Assembly (NCBI GenBank): GCA_023853785.1 | Contig: JAJIRX010000667.1 | Coordinates: 1 to 64,000 of the forward strand | Source: Psilocybe azurescens | Taxonomy: Eukaryota; Basidiomycota; Agaricomycetes; Agaricales; Agrocybaceae | DNA: 64,000 nt | Reading direction: 5' to 3' | In this document: positions 44,726 to 55,526 of the stretch, piece after piece | Numbering within the stretch: position 1 is the first letter of the stretch | Layout: each line of letters begins with the position of its first letter | Translations under genes and position numbers: made by a program | The notes under the pieces: model-generated | Told to the model about the DNA's origin: nothing | Seen by the model: the letters and a program-made list of their open reading frames with translations, nothing else | Databases searched by the model: none

Positions 44726-44974
44726 TGTTAGAATTGATATTTCAGACTCAGACTGATGGGATCACATGACAGACACCTATGTAGCTGTAGTACACCACTT
44801 GAACTCCTTAGTTACTCACTTTGGACTTCAGGCAAGTAGATAGCTTAGTTCAGTCTCAATACACTCAGTTACTCACTTTGGACTTCAGCCCTCATTGCCA
44901 CTCTGTCTGATACAGTGTGACCACAAAACTCGGACCACAGGTGTCTTGCATGTTTCCGAACTCGCCACCTTTAA
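44726..44974 (+). mobile_element. Second copia 3' LTR
   Basis: TGTTAGAATTGATATTTCAG through CGCCACCTTTAA, lacking the final CA where it joins minus-strand pol sequence. It is preceded by the polypurine tract CAGGGGGA. Confidence 0.84.
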
Positions 44975-45198
44975 TAGTGTTGTATTCAGCAAGTGCTGCT
45001 TTGCTCCAACGCTCAGAATCATCACTTTTCATGGCCTACTTGTAGTTGTGTGGGTCAGAAGTTGAAGCAGCTCCTGCAAATTGAACTTCATCCATATCAT
45101 CATCTAGAGATGGATTTGACTTGTCATTGTCCACAGCAGAAGAAGGAGCAGGTGCAACCTTCCACCATTCACTAGGGGGCTTTGGGGCTCAAGTAGAG
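44975..45198 (-). pseudogene. Copia pol fragment before the RT
   Basis: The minus strand reads WWKVAPAPSSAVDNDKSNPS, then DPHNYK, stop, AMKSDDSERWSKAALAEYN. This is the linker and the conserved EPxxYKxAM..S..W..A...E start of copia RT. It is on the opposite strand from the RT at 43598-44652 and is cut by the KDZ-type end at 45199. Confidence 0.72.
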
Positions 45199-45700
45199 GA
45201 GGTCTTTACACTGCCCCCCATTTTTTGGTCAGACTCTGGTCGGACTCCATCAGACTTTCTATATTCAGAATGACAATTTTTCTGGTCTAGGACAGCTGAA
45301 ATTTTCTGGTGAGATTCCAGTGAGATTCCAGTGAATGTCCAATGGACTGTCCGGGTGGACTGTCCACTGGAATAATGCCAAACCAGCAGTCAAAGTCCAA
45401 TGGAAATGACCAGACAGGACCAACGGAAGTCTATCGGAATCCCACTGGACAAGACCAACAGAAGTCCAATGGACAGCAAGCAGAGGGTTGTTCATATTAG
45501 TATTAATAAAAAATAAAATATTAATATAAAAATAAAACATAGATCAATTAAAGAGTTATCACACATAGAACACAGTAGAGAGTGTAGAGTCAATAGACTG
45601 ATATATTTTTCTGAGTGTATATGGTCCTCATCAACAGAATTCTGTATTTTGTTCAGTCCGCAGGGTGAGCGGTCCGATGTGACACATTCAAAGTCACATG
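45199..45700 (+). mobile_element. KDZ-type left end without a visible partner
   Basis: GAGGTCTTTACACTGCCCCC at 45199 matches the terminal cap of the other KDZ elements. GGTCAGACTCTGGTCGGACT and GTCCAATGGACAGTCC-like subterminal words follow to 45475. The block TTTTGTTCAGTCCGCAGGGT at 45647-45666 is identical to 8574-8593 in the autonomous element, at a similar depth from the same end. I do not find the matching right end, so the element's extent is unknown. Confidence 0.7.
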
Positions 45701-47480
45701 ACTCAAATATTTGTGAACCTGTTGTCATACACCAATTTTGATTGGATATGAGATTTATCTATAAGCTTAGAGCATCTGTCTTGACTCCCATTGCATGCAG
45801 AAGCCAGGGTTATTATTTCACATTTTTATCTGAAGCACATCCCTCAATATTCAACGTTGAAGCCCATTCACAGTCCACTTCAATCTCCATTCTAACTTTC
45901 AATCTCCACTTCAACCATTTGATCAGTTACATTCCCTATCAACGATTCAATCATCTATCTATTTGAACCTCAAGGCTATACGCAGCTTATTCTTGGACAT
46001 CATTTCTATCCATCCTAGTATGCACAGCACTGCACAGCATCATATATCACCATTGTCATCAGCATTTGGTCATCTACAACTATTTGGTCCTTAACTGGAT
46101 TCCACATATGCAGCAAATCTTTGTCTCACTCAGCAGTCTTGGTAATGGATGACTGAGCTGTGCCATGAATAGACTGGTTCTATTCATTGGCATGGTACTT
46201 GTTCGCTATTTTGGCTCCTTTTCTATTGTCTGACACTTTCATATGATTGATCCTTCCTTCCTTTTGTCATTCTTGCTTATTGTACTTACTCAGCTTCGCT
46301 TCTTTCTTACTCATCTCACTTTGCTTTTCATAATCCTGCTTATACTTCTTACTCATCCTATGTTACTTACTTACTCATCCTTCTATTTTCACTCCTAAAC
46401 TCTGTCAGCCTTCAATCTATTGCATGTAGTTAACAGATGGGACTACTGGATATCATTCTACAGAATGATTAGTATAGTTTGGACACTTGATCTCTTTTAA
46501 ATATTTTTCTATGTTCTCTGGTATATAAACCATGTATTAGTATCACTTGGAATGCAAGGAAGTTACAAGCCCCAACTTTCTTCACAGCAAAGATTTCAAG
46601 TTATCAAGTACTCAGTCCAGCACTCCAAGCACACATTCAATCAATCTCTATCAGTATCCAGCACGAAATTCAACAATCACTCCAGTTATTCAAGACGTTC
46701 ATCAGTGGCTAGACCAGTCTATCCAACCACCCACACTCTCACATCCCAGAGCAATTTGTCCAGTTCATTTCGATTCTATCATCCTCCAGACCCTTCATTC
46801 TTCCTCTACATCCAGATTTTCAACTCTCCATCGCTTCTGTTGCTCCAGAATATTTTATTCAGCAGTTTTGGTCTTGTTGTCATCTTCATCCATCACTCCA
46901 GACACCCTTTATCCGCTTCCCTGCATTGTTTGATTTTTTGGCTGAAGAATATCGCTCAGGTTGTCACCTTCGATCGCCCTAGTCATCCCTCATTCACCTC
47001 ACTGTTCTGTTTGAGGTTTGGATCAAAAACATCGCACAATCCTTCATCATTTATCACTCCAGGCTGCTCAAGTCATTATTCAATCACCAGACTTTACTTC
47101 TGGCTTTGCAGACACTGCAGACTCGATTGAAGTGTACTAGGATCAAGACTACATTCTCACTCCTGCCCCGTATCAATTCCTGCAAATTATCTAGTCATTT
47201 GGCCCCTCCACAGTCATCACACCTCATTCACACCGTTCTACCCCAATCAAGTTGGGTTACTTCCTCTCAGTAAATACTCAAGGGCATTTTATATTCCCTC
47301 ATCCATTCCTCCTCCTTCATACGTCCCTGCCCTCCTCAGACCACATATATCTTCACAACCTAGTGGCCAAGCCAGCCCTCACTTTAACTCAACAGGGAGA
47401 GTGTCATCTTATCTAGTCTAGACCCTTCCTCTCTGGTTTGTGTTTTGGTTTTGATTTATATATCAAATCACACACTATGT
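45701..47480. other. AT-rich, pyrimidine-biased stretch without recognised gene
   Basis: The plus strand is strikingly rich in T and C (TTCATTC, CATCCTTC, CTCCATTC words) from about 45880 to 47420. The longest frames (46547-46933, 46552-47130) are Ser/Pro/His/Thr-rich, overlap each other and look compositional. A purine run AACAGGGAGAG before TGTCATCTTATC at 47404 resembles a polypurine tract plus LTR start, but I cannot find a partner. Probably an old, CpG-depleted transposon remnant. Confidence 0.5.
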
Positions 47481-47488
47481 AGTTCACC

Positions 47489-48163
47489 GCATATGAATGA
47501 AACACTTTTATTTCATTCAAAACGATTTCATTTTCATTTCAATCCACCCAAAAACCTCATTTTCATCTTTTTTCCTTTATTTCTGGCACATTTTTCATTC
47601 ATTTGATTGAAATATCTTCATCTTTGACTCATTCGTGCTGTGAATGATGAGCTCTACTTTTGTTTCATTCATCTGTGGCAATTGTTTCATTATTTCTTTC
47701 ATCCTTGCCACAGAATTATTATTTCATTCATTTTCTACCATTACTTTAATGATTTTTCAATCATTCCTGGCAGGATTTTCAATGTCTTAATGCTTAATGC
47801 TTTCTAAATTAGGAAATACATTGTTGTTAGTGTGTGCTCAGGGCTGTGCCTTGCTGCAGTAGTGGGGTGGCCTATTTGGGGGTATTTTTGGATTTGAGGC
47901 TCAAATCTGCAAAATAATACACCTGGTGTTGCAAAATAAGGCATTTAAAAAAGTTCCCATAAATTACATAATTGTTTCCCATCATATGTGTGAATGAAAG
48001 AGGTGCCTAGGGTGAATCAAACAGCAATAAAACAGCCCCAGAGAATGAATGAGACAGGGAATGAAAAACTTGCCAGTAATGAATAAAAGAAAATACTGTT
48101 TTTGTCACCGGCAGCAATGAAACAAAAAATGCAAATGAAGAGAAAAGTGTTTCATTCATTTGC
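47489..48163. mobile_element. MITE with TTCATTCA subterminal words
   Basis: The left end GCATATGAATGAAACACTTT and the inverted right end GCAAATGAATGAAACACTTT match at 19 of 20 bases. Many TTTCATTCATTT words point inward from the left, and AATGAATGAAA words from the right. It is about 675 bp, non-coding and without a clear target duplication. Superfamily unassigned. Confidence 0.65.
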
Positions 48164-48205
48164 AGTAGCTAAGCAGGATTTTCTGTGGCAGCTACTGTGT
48201 TTTCA

Positions 48206-49213
48206 TCAATGGAGATGGTAGCTACTATTGTATGACACCATAAGCTCATTTAAGGGCAGCACAGTTATCAAGAAGTGACTTTGATTGCACAGCAAGGGTG
48301 CCATCATCAATATATGAAAGCAGGAAGCACCCACAAGTGAGTGGATCCTGCTCAAAAGCCTCATAATGAGGGTAAGATATAGAGCGGAGAGAACAGAGGA
48401 CATAACAGAGCTCTGTCCCACCTCTACATCTGCCTGATAGAGGTCTGAAATAAAGTCACCCCATGCATATTGTGTGGAGCAACCAACCAGGTAGTGGGAG
48501 AAGAATTTAACAACATTGGCACTAAATCCTAGCTTCCAGAGAATGGCTATGAGAATCTCATGGTTGAGTGACAGGAAGAACTGAGGGACATCAAAGACAA
48601 TGACATTAGTCTTGAGTCCTTTCACCCACCCAGCATGCACCATGTGCATCAAGATGAGGCCAGCATCTTTGGTAAATCTTTGACAGATCCCTCTGATCTG
48701 ATTTGGGTGGAAGATGTCTGAGGCAACACTATTGAACTGGATGCAATTGGAAAGCATTTTCTCAATCAATTTACCAACAGTGTTCAGGAGCATAATGGGC
48801 CTGAACACTTTTGGAGTGGAGTAGAAGGGCTTGTTTGACTTTGGAATGACAACTGACATGGACTCCTTGAAGTGCTTGGGCCAGTGCCCAACCCAAAGGC
48901 AGCCATTGGCAAGTGAGAGTAAGACAGTGAAAATGTGAGTGGGCCCACACATCAACATCTTGAGATGAGACCACTTGATGTGGTCTGGCTCTGGGGCCAA
49001 CACATTGGAGCAAGAGGCCAGGGCCTCCTGCATCTCGAGTGCAGAGAATGGGACCCATCCCCAAACAGGCATATTAGGGATGGAGTCAAGAATGCCAATG
49101 TTGAACAGACAGTCTGACGGCTGAATTATAGGTATTGTGAAGTGTATCCCACAGCTGAGAAAGAGCATGACAAGGCTGCCTCTGATATTGAATAGCCTTG
49201 CACGGGGTAATTT
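48206..49213 (-). pseudogene. LINE fragment L7 (RT), CpG-depleted
   Basis: A 342-codon minus-strand ORF (49234-48206) carries PEPDHIKWSHLKMLMCGPTHIF, VVIPKSNKPFYSTPKVFRPIMLLNTVGKLIEKML, TNVIVFDVPQFFLSLNHEI and MSSVLSALYLTLIMRL. Compared with L2 almost every CG has become TG or CA, which explains changes such as R to C, H or Q. It stays open by chance and is truncated at both ends. The KDZ MITE cap begins at 49214. Confidence 0.85.
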
Positions 49214-49460
49214 CAGTACTTTACAGTGCCCCACTGGTACTGGTCAGAACTGGTTGGAATTGCTTGGACTCTGTCAGAACTGGTCAGAACTGGTCAGAAC
49301 TGGTCAGAATCTGATCAAAATCCACTTGGAACCAGTTGGAACTGGTCAGAATCCAGTCAGAATTTCTCAGAATGTATTTACTCAGTGTACAAGACAATGC
49401 TTAGTCAGCCTTATATAATAATTGCTTACATAAACCTATAAATGATGTATTGAAATCACA
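49214..49460. mobile_element. KDZ MITE, left segment (interrupted by Helitrons)
   Basis: CAGTACTTTACAGTGCCCCA opens the element, followed by GGTCAGAACTGGTCAGAACT subterminal words (49235-49330). GCTTAGTCAGC and ATTGAAATCACA are then shared with the right part of the MITE at 42450-43478. Homology breaks off at 49460, where a Helitron 3' end begins, and resumes at about 57113. No 8-bp duplication links 49206-49213 with 58047-58054. Confidence 0.75.
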
Positions 49461-49849
49461 CAAGCTTTATGAGCTTTATGACCTGCCACTACATGTCAGA
49501 GGGATTCGCTTTGCTCACCCCCTGTGCTTCATGTCAGGGTCAACAGCTTGCTAGAGGCTGTGCTCCCAGACCCCCAGCTTGTCGGGCGCTTTACGCCTCC
49601 TCATTGAAAAATAAATAATAGCAATCACAATTATAATGTCTTTGGGGGGAATGAGCAATATCTTTCTTATCAGCACTTCATGCTTCATTAATAATAGCAA
49701 TCACTTATATAATTTCTTGGGGAGATGAGCAAAGCTCATCTCCCCCTGCACCCTCATAAAAAAATAATTAATCTTATACAATATAAATACTTTATATATT
49801 AAATAATAATCAGTTACTATGATCAATTGAAAGAACTTCTGGGTACACT

Positions 49850-51480
49850 ATATTTTTTGTTATACTTAATCCAGAACTGTCATCCCAAATAGCCTTGATG
49901 TTGTGCACAGATGTTACTCATGAAATAGCAACATACAGTTGTCCATGTGCAAAAGGTGAAGAAATAAGGTTTAGTCCAACATGTAAAACAGATTGTCCTT
50001 GTGCTTTTATTGATTGTTATAGCAAATGCCAGTCGCACAGGAAATTGTTATTGGCAAAATTCAAATGAAACTTGTGTGTCTGTTGGTGTCAGCCCAATCC
50101 ATGGAATAAAACTGTCTCTCCTGCTCTATCTCCTGTCAATAGTCGAACTTCCAAAACACAGTTCCCCATTCTTGTTACAATCCCTCTCAAACCATTGCAC
50201 ACTCCCTCACTTGCATTCAAATTCCGTAAAATCATAATAGGGCAACCAACTTTCAGTATAAACTTGGCCAAAGGAAGATCTGAACAGTTGATTGTGTTCA
50301 GATACTCCACTGGATACATCAGAATTCCTTCTTCACCATGTTCCCAATTATTCAAAATGCTATCAGCACTGTGAAACACCTTTTCTTATCCAGGAAATTT
50401 GTTAAGAATAGTTTTGTTCAGATCATCCACATAATCATTCCTGCTACACAGAATTGTCTGTTCAGCATAATATTTGTCATCATGCCTAGTGATCCGCTGG
50501 ATTCCAGGATATATTGTATCAATCAGAGATCCAACAGTATTATTAGCACATTCGAAATGATCAGGAAGTGTTGTGTTGTCAGATTCATCTGTATGTTTTC
50601 CCAGACCAATATCCAACTGCCATTGTGCAAATTTCCATTCTTCATCATGTGCAGTGTTTAGATGCATATTCTCAGTCAATTTAAGTACCTTGATGTGTCC
50701 CCAAAGTTGTGACCGCTGCATGCATGCTCCAACAATTTGTGCTCTTGATCCTTTCACAACAACAGGAAGAATTTGTTTAAAGTCTCCACCAAATACAACA
50801 GTAAGTCCTCCAAATGGCTTGTCACAGTTATGGATATCCTTGAATGTGCAGTCCACAGCCTCATGAATATAACAGTTCTGCATAGGAGCTTCATCCCATA
50901 TCACCAAATCAGTATGTTGAATAAGCTCTGTCAAATCAGAAGTGCAACCAATACTGCATGTAGAGTCTTCATGAATGTTGATAGGAATTTTGAAGGTGGA
51001 ATGTGATGTCTGACCACCAATAAGAAGCAGAGATGCAATGCCAGATAAAGCCACACAAAGCACTATTTTTCCTTCACCATGCAGAAAGTAGCACAGAGTG
51101 TTGTACACATAAGTTTTTCCTGTACCTCCTAGACCATGAAGAAAGAAACATTGACCACTCTTTCTTTCAACTGCTGCCACAATAGTATCAAATGCTGAAC
51201 ATTGCCTATGATTAAGAGTAAGAATTTGCTGTTGAGCCAGAACAGATTGATTGTCTCTGTCATATTTTCTCTGCTCTGCAATCAATCTATTTCCTATAGC
51301 AGCAGCCCAATTTTCTTGAGGCAATGGCATTTCTGCAAACTCTTCAAGTTTTTTGTTGGTAGTGCAAAGAAGTTGGTCAATGAGAAAAAGGCCATAATCA
51401 AACACTTGTGCTTCAGTGGGGTTTTGTTGGATATGTTTGGAGATAAGAGCATGTTGCAGATCATCACAATTTTGTCTTTA
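49850..51480 (-). pseudogene. Helitron PIF1-type helicase domain
   Basis: The minus-strand ORF at 51405-50386 holds Walker A CFFLHGLGGTGKTYVYNTLC (51150), ALSGIASLLLIGGQTSHSTFKIP, Walker B LVIWDEAPMQN (50900) and GGDFKQILPVV (50780). The next frame (50379-50089) gives FILKVGCPIMILRNLN and the remaining motif FAHGQLYVAIS, stop, VTSVHNIKAI lies near 49930. The stop sits where an arginine codon (CGA) is expected, so it is a CGA-to-TGA change. The helicase unwinds DNA during rolling-circle transposition. Confidence 0.88.
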
Positions 51481-51759
51481 AACTGATCCCAGAGTGCAGC
51501 AGGATTTGATAGTGTGCAGTCTCAAAGAATAGTCACAAAAAGATTGCAAAGTTGTTGTCCACTTGCTATATATCCAGCCTCTTCCAAACACTGCTTCCAC
51601 TCATTATCATCCTCTAAAAGTCCTCAATGTATACGGGCCTCACAAAATGTTTCATATACAGTGCTATCAACTGTTCAGAGATCAACAAAAGATGTAGCAC
51701 CCTTGACACAGGTCAGCAGAGTTCTGAGATAAAAACACTCTCCTGAACTTGGATGAGCA

Positions 51760-54033
51760 TAGTACATGCACCCAATTGCAAATTGTCACTGTCTTGGAGC
51801 CCATTTGCACTGCTTTCCCTTCCAGACAAATTTGGCAGGAAAATCCTGATAAAAAGTATTTTTGGCTTCCTCATATTGTACATTGGCTTTGAAATAAGCA
51901 GTAAGCTTGGTGTCTTTGCCTGCATTGCAATCCAAAACTTCCTGAACATTTAGTGCCTGGTCTTCATTCCATATAACCATTTGTTGATCAGGCAAATGAA
52001 CCTGAAGACAAACAATAGCTGGATGTTCTTGATGCATGTGGAAGTGAAAAATGTGCCAAAGTCCTTCACATGCAGAAACATATCGTGCATCAAGATATAG
52101 CTTGACCTCATCTTCACAGCATCCAAACTGCATAATAATGTGATCCTGACCCTTATAGACATATTTATAGATGTATTTAATGGCCTTGATAGAAGCAATA
52201 GACTCAACATTGATATGGCAGCAATATTTCCAGATAAGATAACAGCAGTGAGCAACAACCCAGCGATTATCAATTTTTTCCACCACCAATGTCAAACTCT
52301 TTTCCAGTGGCACATCTCCTGAGATTTGCATAAGAGTCTTCATTGACAGTGGTCTGATCACGATGAGGCTTGGGAAAACATTTTGAACATTTTCCATTCA
52401 CATGACATTGAGCAGTAGTGTCACCATTGCATGGAGTATGGACCATGAATTTCTTGACCAATTCAAAGAGTTCTGGCTCTTCCTCTTTATCTGGAAATTC
52501 AGCTGAAATAAGGCTGTCAACATCTTCAGGTGTGCAGAGCTTGTGATCAGGATGCAAAAATACAATTATGTGCATATGTGGGAGGCCTCACTTTTGAAAC
52601 TCAATTGTCCACATATTTGCAACTGCTCTACCCATAATGCCATTTTTACAAATATCATTGAGCATCTCTTTCATTTTTGTATGAAAGACTCTGACCACCA
52701 AATCAGAATGATCAGAAGACTGTTGTCCAGGAAGAAGTGCATTTTTTATTTCTGGCCAATTTGGGTTGGCAGTAGCAGTGATGAATAATCAGCTCCATGA
52801 AAATAATGGTTGATAGCAAGAGCATCCTGGCAGTTCTGAATCATGTTTTGTGTACTTCCAGCAGAAGAAGAGGGCAAAATAGTCCTTTGGCTAACATTTG
52901 CACCTTCAGCATTAGGATCAGCTGCAATAGCATCCATAAGACCTTGATGTGTATCATTTCTGAACTTCTGCTAATTTTGTCTAACCTACTGTAATCTGTT
53001 TTGTTTTGAAGCTGCCCAACAGTCTACAATGAATTCCTGAAGAAGTTTTTGTGCCAAAAACAAATATTGAGATTCATTTGTTTCTTCTCTTGGATGAAGA
53101 CAATAACAGAAATATTCTGTTTGTGAGATGTATTTCTGTTTTTTTGGTTGTGGAACTTCAATAGCATCCTCATCCTGATCCTCATTAGGAGCCAGCTCAG
53201 CAGCTGGAGGATCATCATCAATTTCTGCAGCCTCATTAAAAGGAATATTAGGATGCCAGCCTAACTGCCCAGTTGGAAAAAGAAGAACATAATGAAGTAG
53301 AAGATAAAGGGGATGCAGGTCACTGATTTTTTCCAGTCTTTCTCCAGCTCTTTGTCACAGGACAATATCTCTGCTATTGGGATATACTTCATCACCATCT
53401 CCAGGAAGGATTATAGCCACTTCATTGGATGCAGCTGATGGTTCATTATAACGTCTGCAATCAGTTTCATGTTCATAGCAAAGAGCAATTGTGCATTGCT
53501 GGTCTATAGGCATGTTACGTGTTATTTCAAATGCTTGCTTGTATAGCTGTATACCTGAATGGGAACGATATAGCATATCCTAAAAAATGCTCATAGTGGT
53601 TCTATCCAGCCCAGAGTTTGCAGGATGCTGCATGCAGAAATTAAGAGCTTCAGCAGGATCAAAAATATATAGCTGAGCATATAAAGATTAACACCAATCT
53701 GAGGAAGAAGAGATCCAGCTTGGTGTGTTAACCTTCCTTGGACTTTGAATACATAAGGTCCAGGCCTATTGTTAATTGCATGATCAACAGTGACTCCCAA
53801 TGAGGTCATGGCTAAAGCATTATTATACTGTCAGATATGATTGAGGAAGTTTTGGATTGGGGCATGTTATTCCTAAGCAATGCATTTAATTCTGCAGGAG
53901 GATAATCCAGCTTTGGAAGAACAATTTTCCCACTAAAACAGCACATTCCAAATGTGGGAAAGCGATCAGATGAACTTGAAATACACTCTGCCATCCAGTG
54001 TAAAGCACCACACTTTGGACGCTTTATATCCAT
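51760..54033 (-). pseudogene. Helitron replication initiator (HUH Rep) and N-terminal region
   Basis: The frame opens MDIKRPKCGALHWMAECISSSSDRFPTFGMCCFSGKIVLP at 54033, a zinc-motif start typical of fungal Helitrons. It continues with MTSLGVTVDHAINNRPGPYVFKVQG (53809) and MLYRSHSGIQLYKQAF (53576). The HUH motif is LPHMHIIVFL at about 52580, preceded by K, stop, G where KRG is expected (CGA to TGA). The YR2 tyrosines lie in IKYIYKYVYKGQDH near 52160. Many stops and shifts show it is dead. Confidence 0.87.
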
Positions 54034-54059
54034 TTTCCTAAATTATGAACAGGCCAGTC

Positions 54060-54720
54060 ATAGCTAAAGGACTTTCAGGCAGCAAGTAAAAGGAGTTGGG
54101 CATTTGGAAGTTGAGGCTGAAGAGGTGCAGGAAGCATAGGAGGAAGTATCTATTTCTTCATTAATATCATGTTCAAAATCACAAAGACTCAAAACACATA
54201 CAGAAAGGGGTTGGGCATGAACATTATGACCACCTTTTTGTAGTGGTAAAGAGGCTGGTAGAACAGCAGCTAAAAGATGAGCCAAATTTTCTGGCAAATT
54301 ATTATACTGAATTCCATTAAATATAGCAGGCTGGAGAACAGGTGCAGGTGCAGGTGCAGGTGCAGGTGCAAGAGCAGATGCAGGTGCAGGTGCAGGTGCA
54401 AGAGCAGGTGCAGGTGCAGGTGCAAGAGCAGGTGCAGATGCAGGAACAGGATGGACATGACAGCCACCACATTGTGGTGGTAAAGGAGCAGATGGAACAG
54501 CTGCTAAAGCTGAACTAAATTTGCAGGCAAATTATTATACTGAATTCCATTAAACATAGCAGGCTGGGGAAGAGCAGCAGGAGCTGGAGCAGAAGGGACA
54601 GGAAAGCAGGAACAGGAACAGGAACAGGAGGAACAGGCAGAGCAGCTAAAAGATCAGGAATTTCAAATCTTAGTGGTTCAATATGAGGCATTTTATCATG
54701 ACATGGGTGTGACAAGCTTG
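54060..54720 (-). repeat. Tandem duplication with a GCAGGT-type hexamer run upstream of Rep
   Basis: A block reading, on plus, AAATTATTATACTGAATTCCATTAAA-type sequence followed by GCAGGCTGG occurs at about 54293-54330 and again at about 54528-54565, with related sequence on each side. Between them 54337-54445 is a (GCAGGT)n run. On minus this encodes NGIQYNNLP blocks and Ala-Pro repeats. It looks like an internal duplication of the Rep leader. 54720-55500 is AT-rich with nothing recognised. Confidence 0.65.
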
Positions 54721-55526
54721 GGGACTTTCCAAGGCATGGGCATCATGTTCAGATCTCTGTGCAGCAATACAAATATAATGTGGAGTGTTTGGAGGAGTTT
54801 CAGGCCTATAAAAATACTGATCAGCTTGATTCTTAAATCAATTCATATTAAAAAAACATACATGGTCTAGAAGTCTTATTTGAATGGAACAATCACCACC
54901 ACCACTAAATCCACACACAGAAGAAATGAAGGACAGGATTCTGCAAAAGATGAGACAGATCAGTCAGGATGATTATTAGACTTATTACTCACCAAAGAAA
55001 CACAGAAAACAGACTGTGTCAAAGTTAGAACAGTCAGAAATAAGGTATAAAGACTTTACTCACCAAAAAAAAAAAAGGAAAAAAAGTGAAGAAAGAGCAG
55101 AGAACTACAGTCTGTATAGGTTTAAGAATTTGCACAGAGCTAAAAGTGTTATAGAACACTCACCAAAGCCAATAAACACTCAGAGCAGCTTCAATTCAGC
55201 TAAAAATAGCTAATAGATGTGTTATTCTCAGGATTGTAGGTACAGAGGATTTTTTTAGGCTGTGTGGGATAGAAAGCAGTGTTGCAGCAGCAAACCTCAT
55301 GGTTGCTTCATGACACCAATTTTGTTGTTTGCCATCAGCCACTGGTTATTTATTTTAAAAAGGTTCTGGCAGGCCCTCAAAGTTTCCAGGTCTGATTTAC
55401 ATTGTTTATTTCCAAAAGGCACCACTTTACAGGCCCCAAAACACAATGGTGTGCTTTGTCATGATTAAGTAACTTGACTTACATAATTTGGTTTTTCCTT
55501 TTTAGAAACTGTTCTCTCTTATATTA

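Larger units (their letters stand above)
49461..55508 (-). mobile_element. Helitron H1, autonomous type, decayed (about 6.0 kb)
   Basis: The element lies in minus orientation. Its 3' end at 49461 reads, on minus, GGTCATAAAGC...AAAGCTTG, followed by T, preceded by GC-rich GGGGGTCTGGGAG-type sequence. The 5' end, near 55508, is defined by homology to the 5' region of H2 (GTTTC on minus). Between them lie Rep and helicase domains. Helitrons insert between A and T without target duplication; the flanks CACA|T fit that. Exact ends are uncertain to a few bases. Confidence 0.78.

Noticed and set aside
46547..47130. Two overlapping Ser/Pro/Thr-rich ORFs (128 and 192 codons)
   Set aside because: The plus strand is strongly T/C-biased there and both frames give the same composition; no motif or neighbouring gene signal.
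45199..49216. One KDZ element from the 45199 cap to the 49214 cap
   Set aside because: Both caps point the same way, so they cannot be the two ends of one element.
49461..55508. Helitron gene as a host PIF1 helicase
   Set aside because: The helicase is fused in order with an HUH Rep domain and the N-terminal zinc block, is full of stops and lies between Helitron ends.
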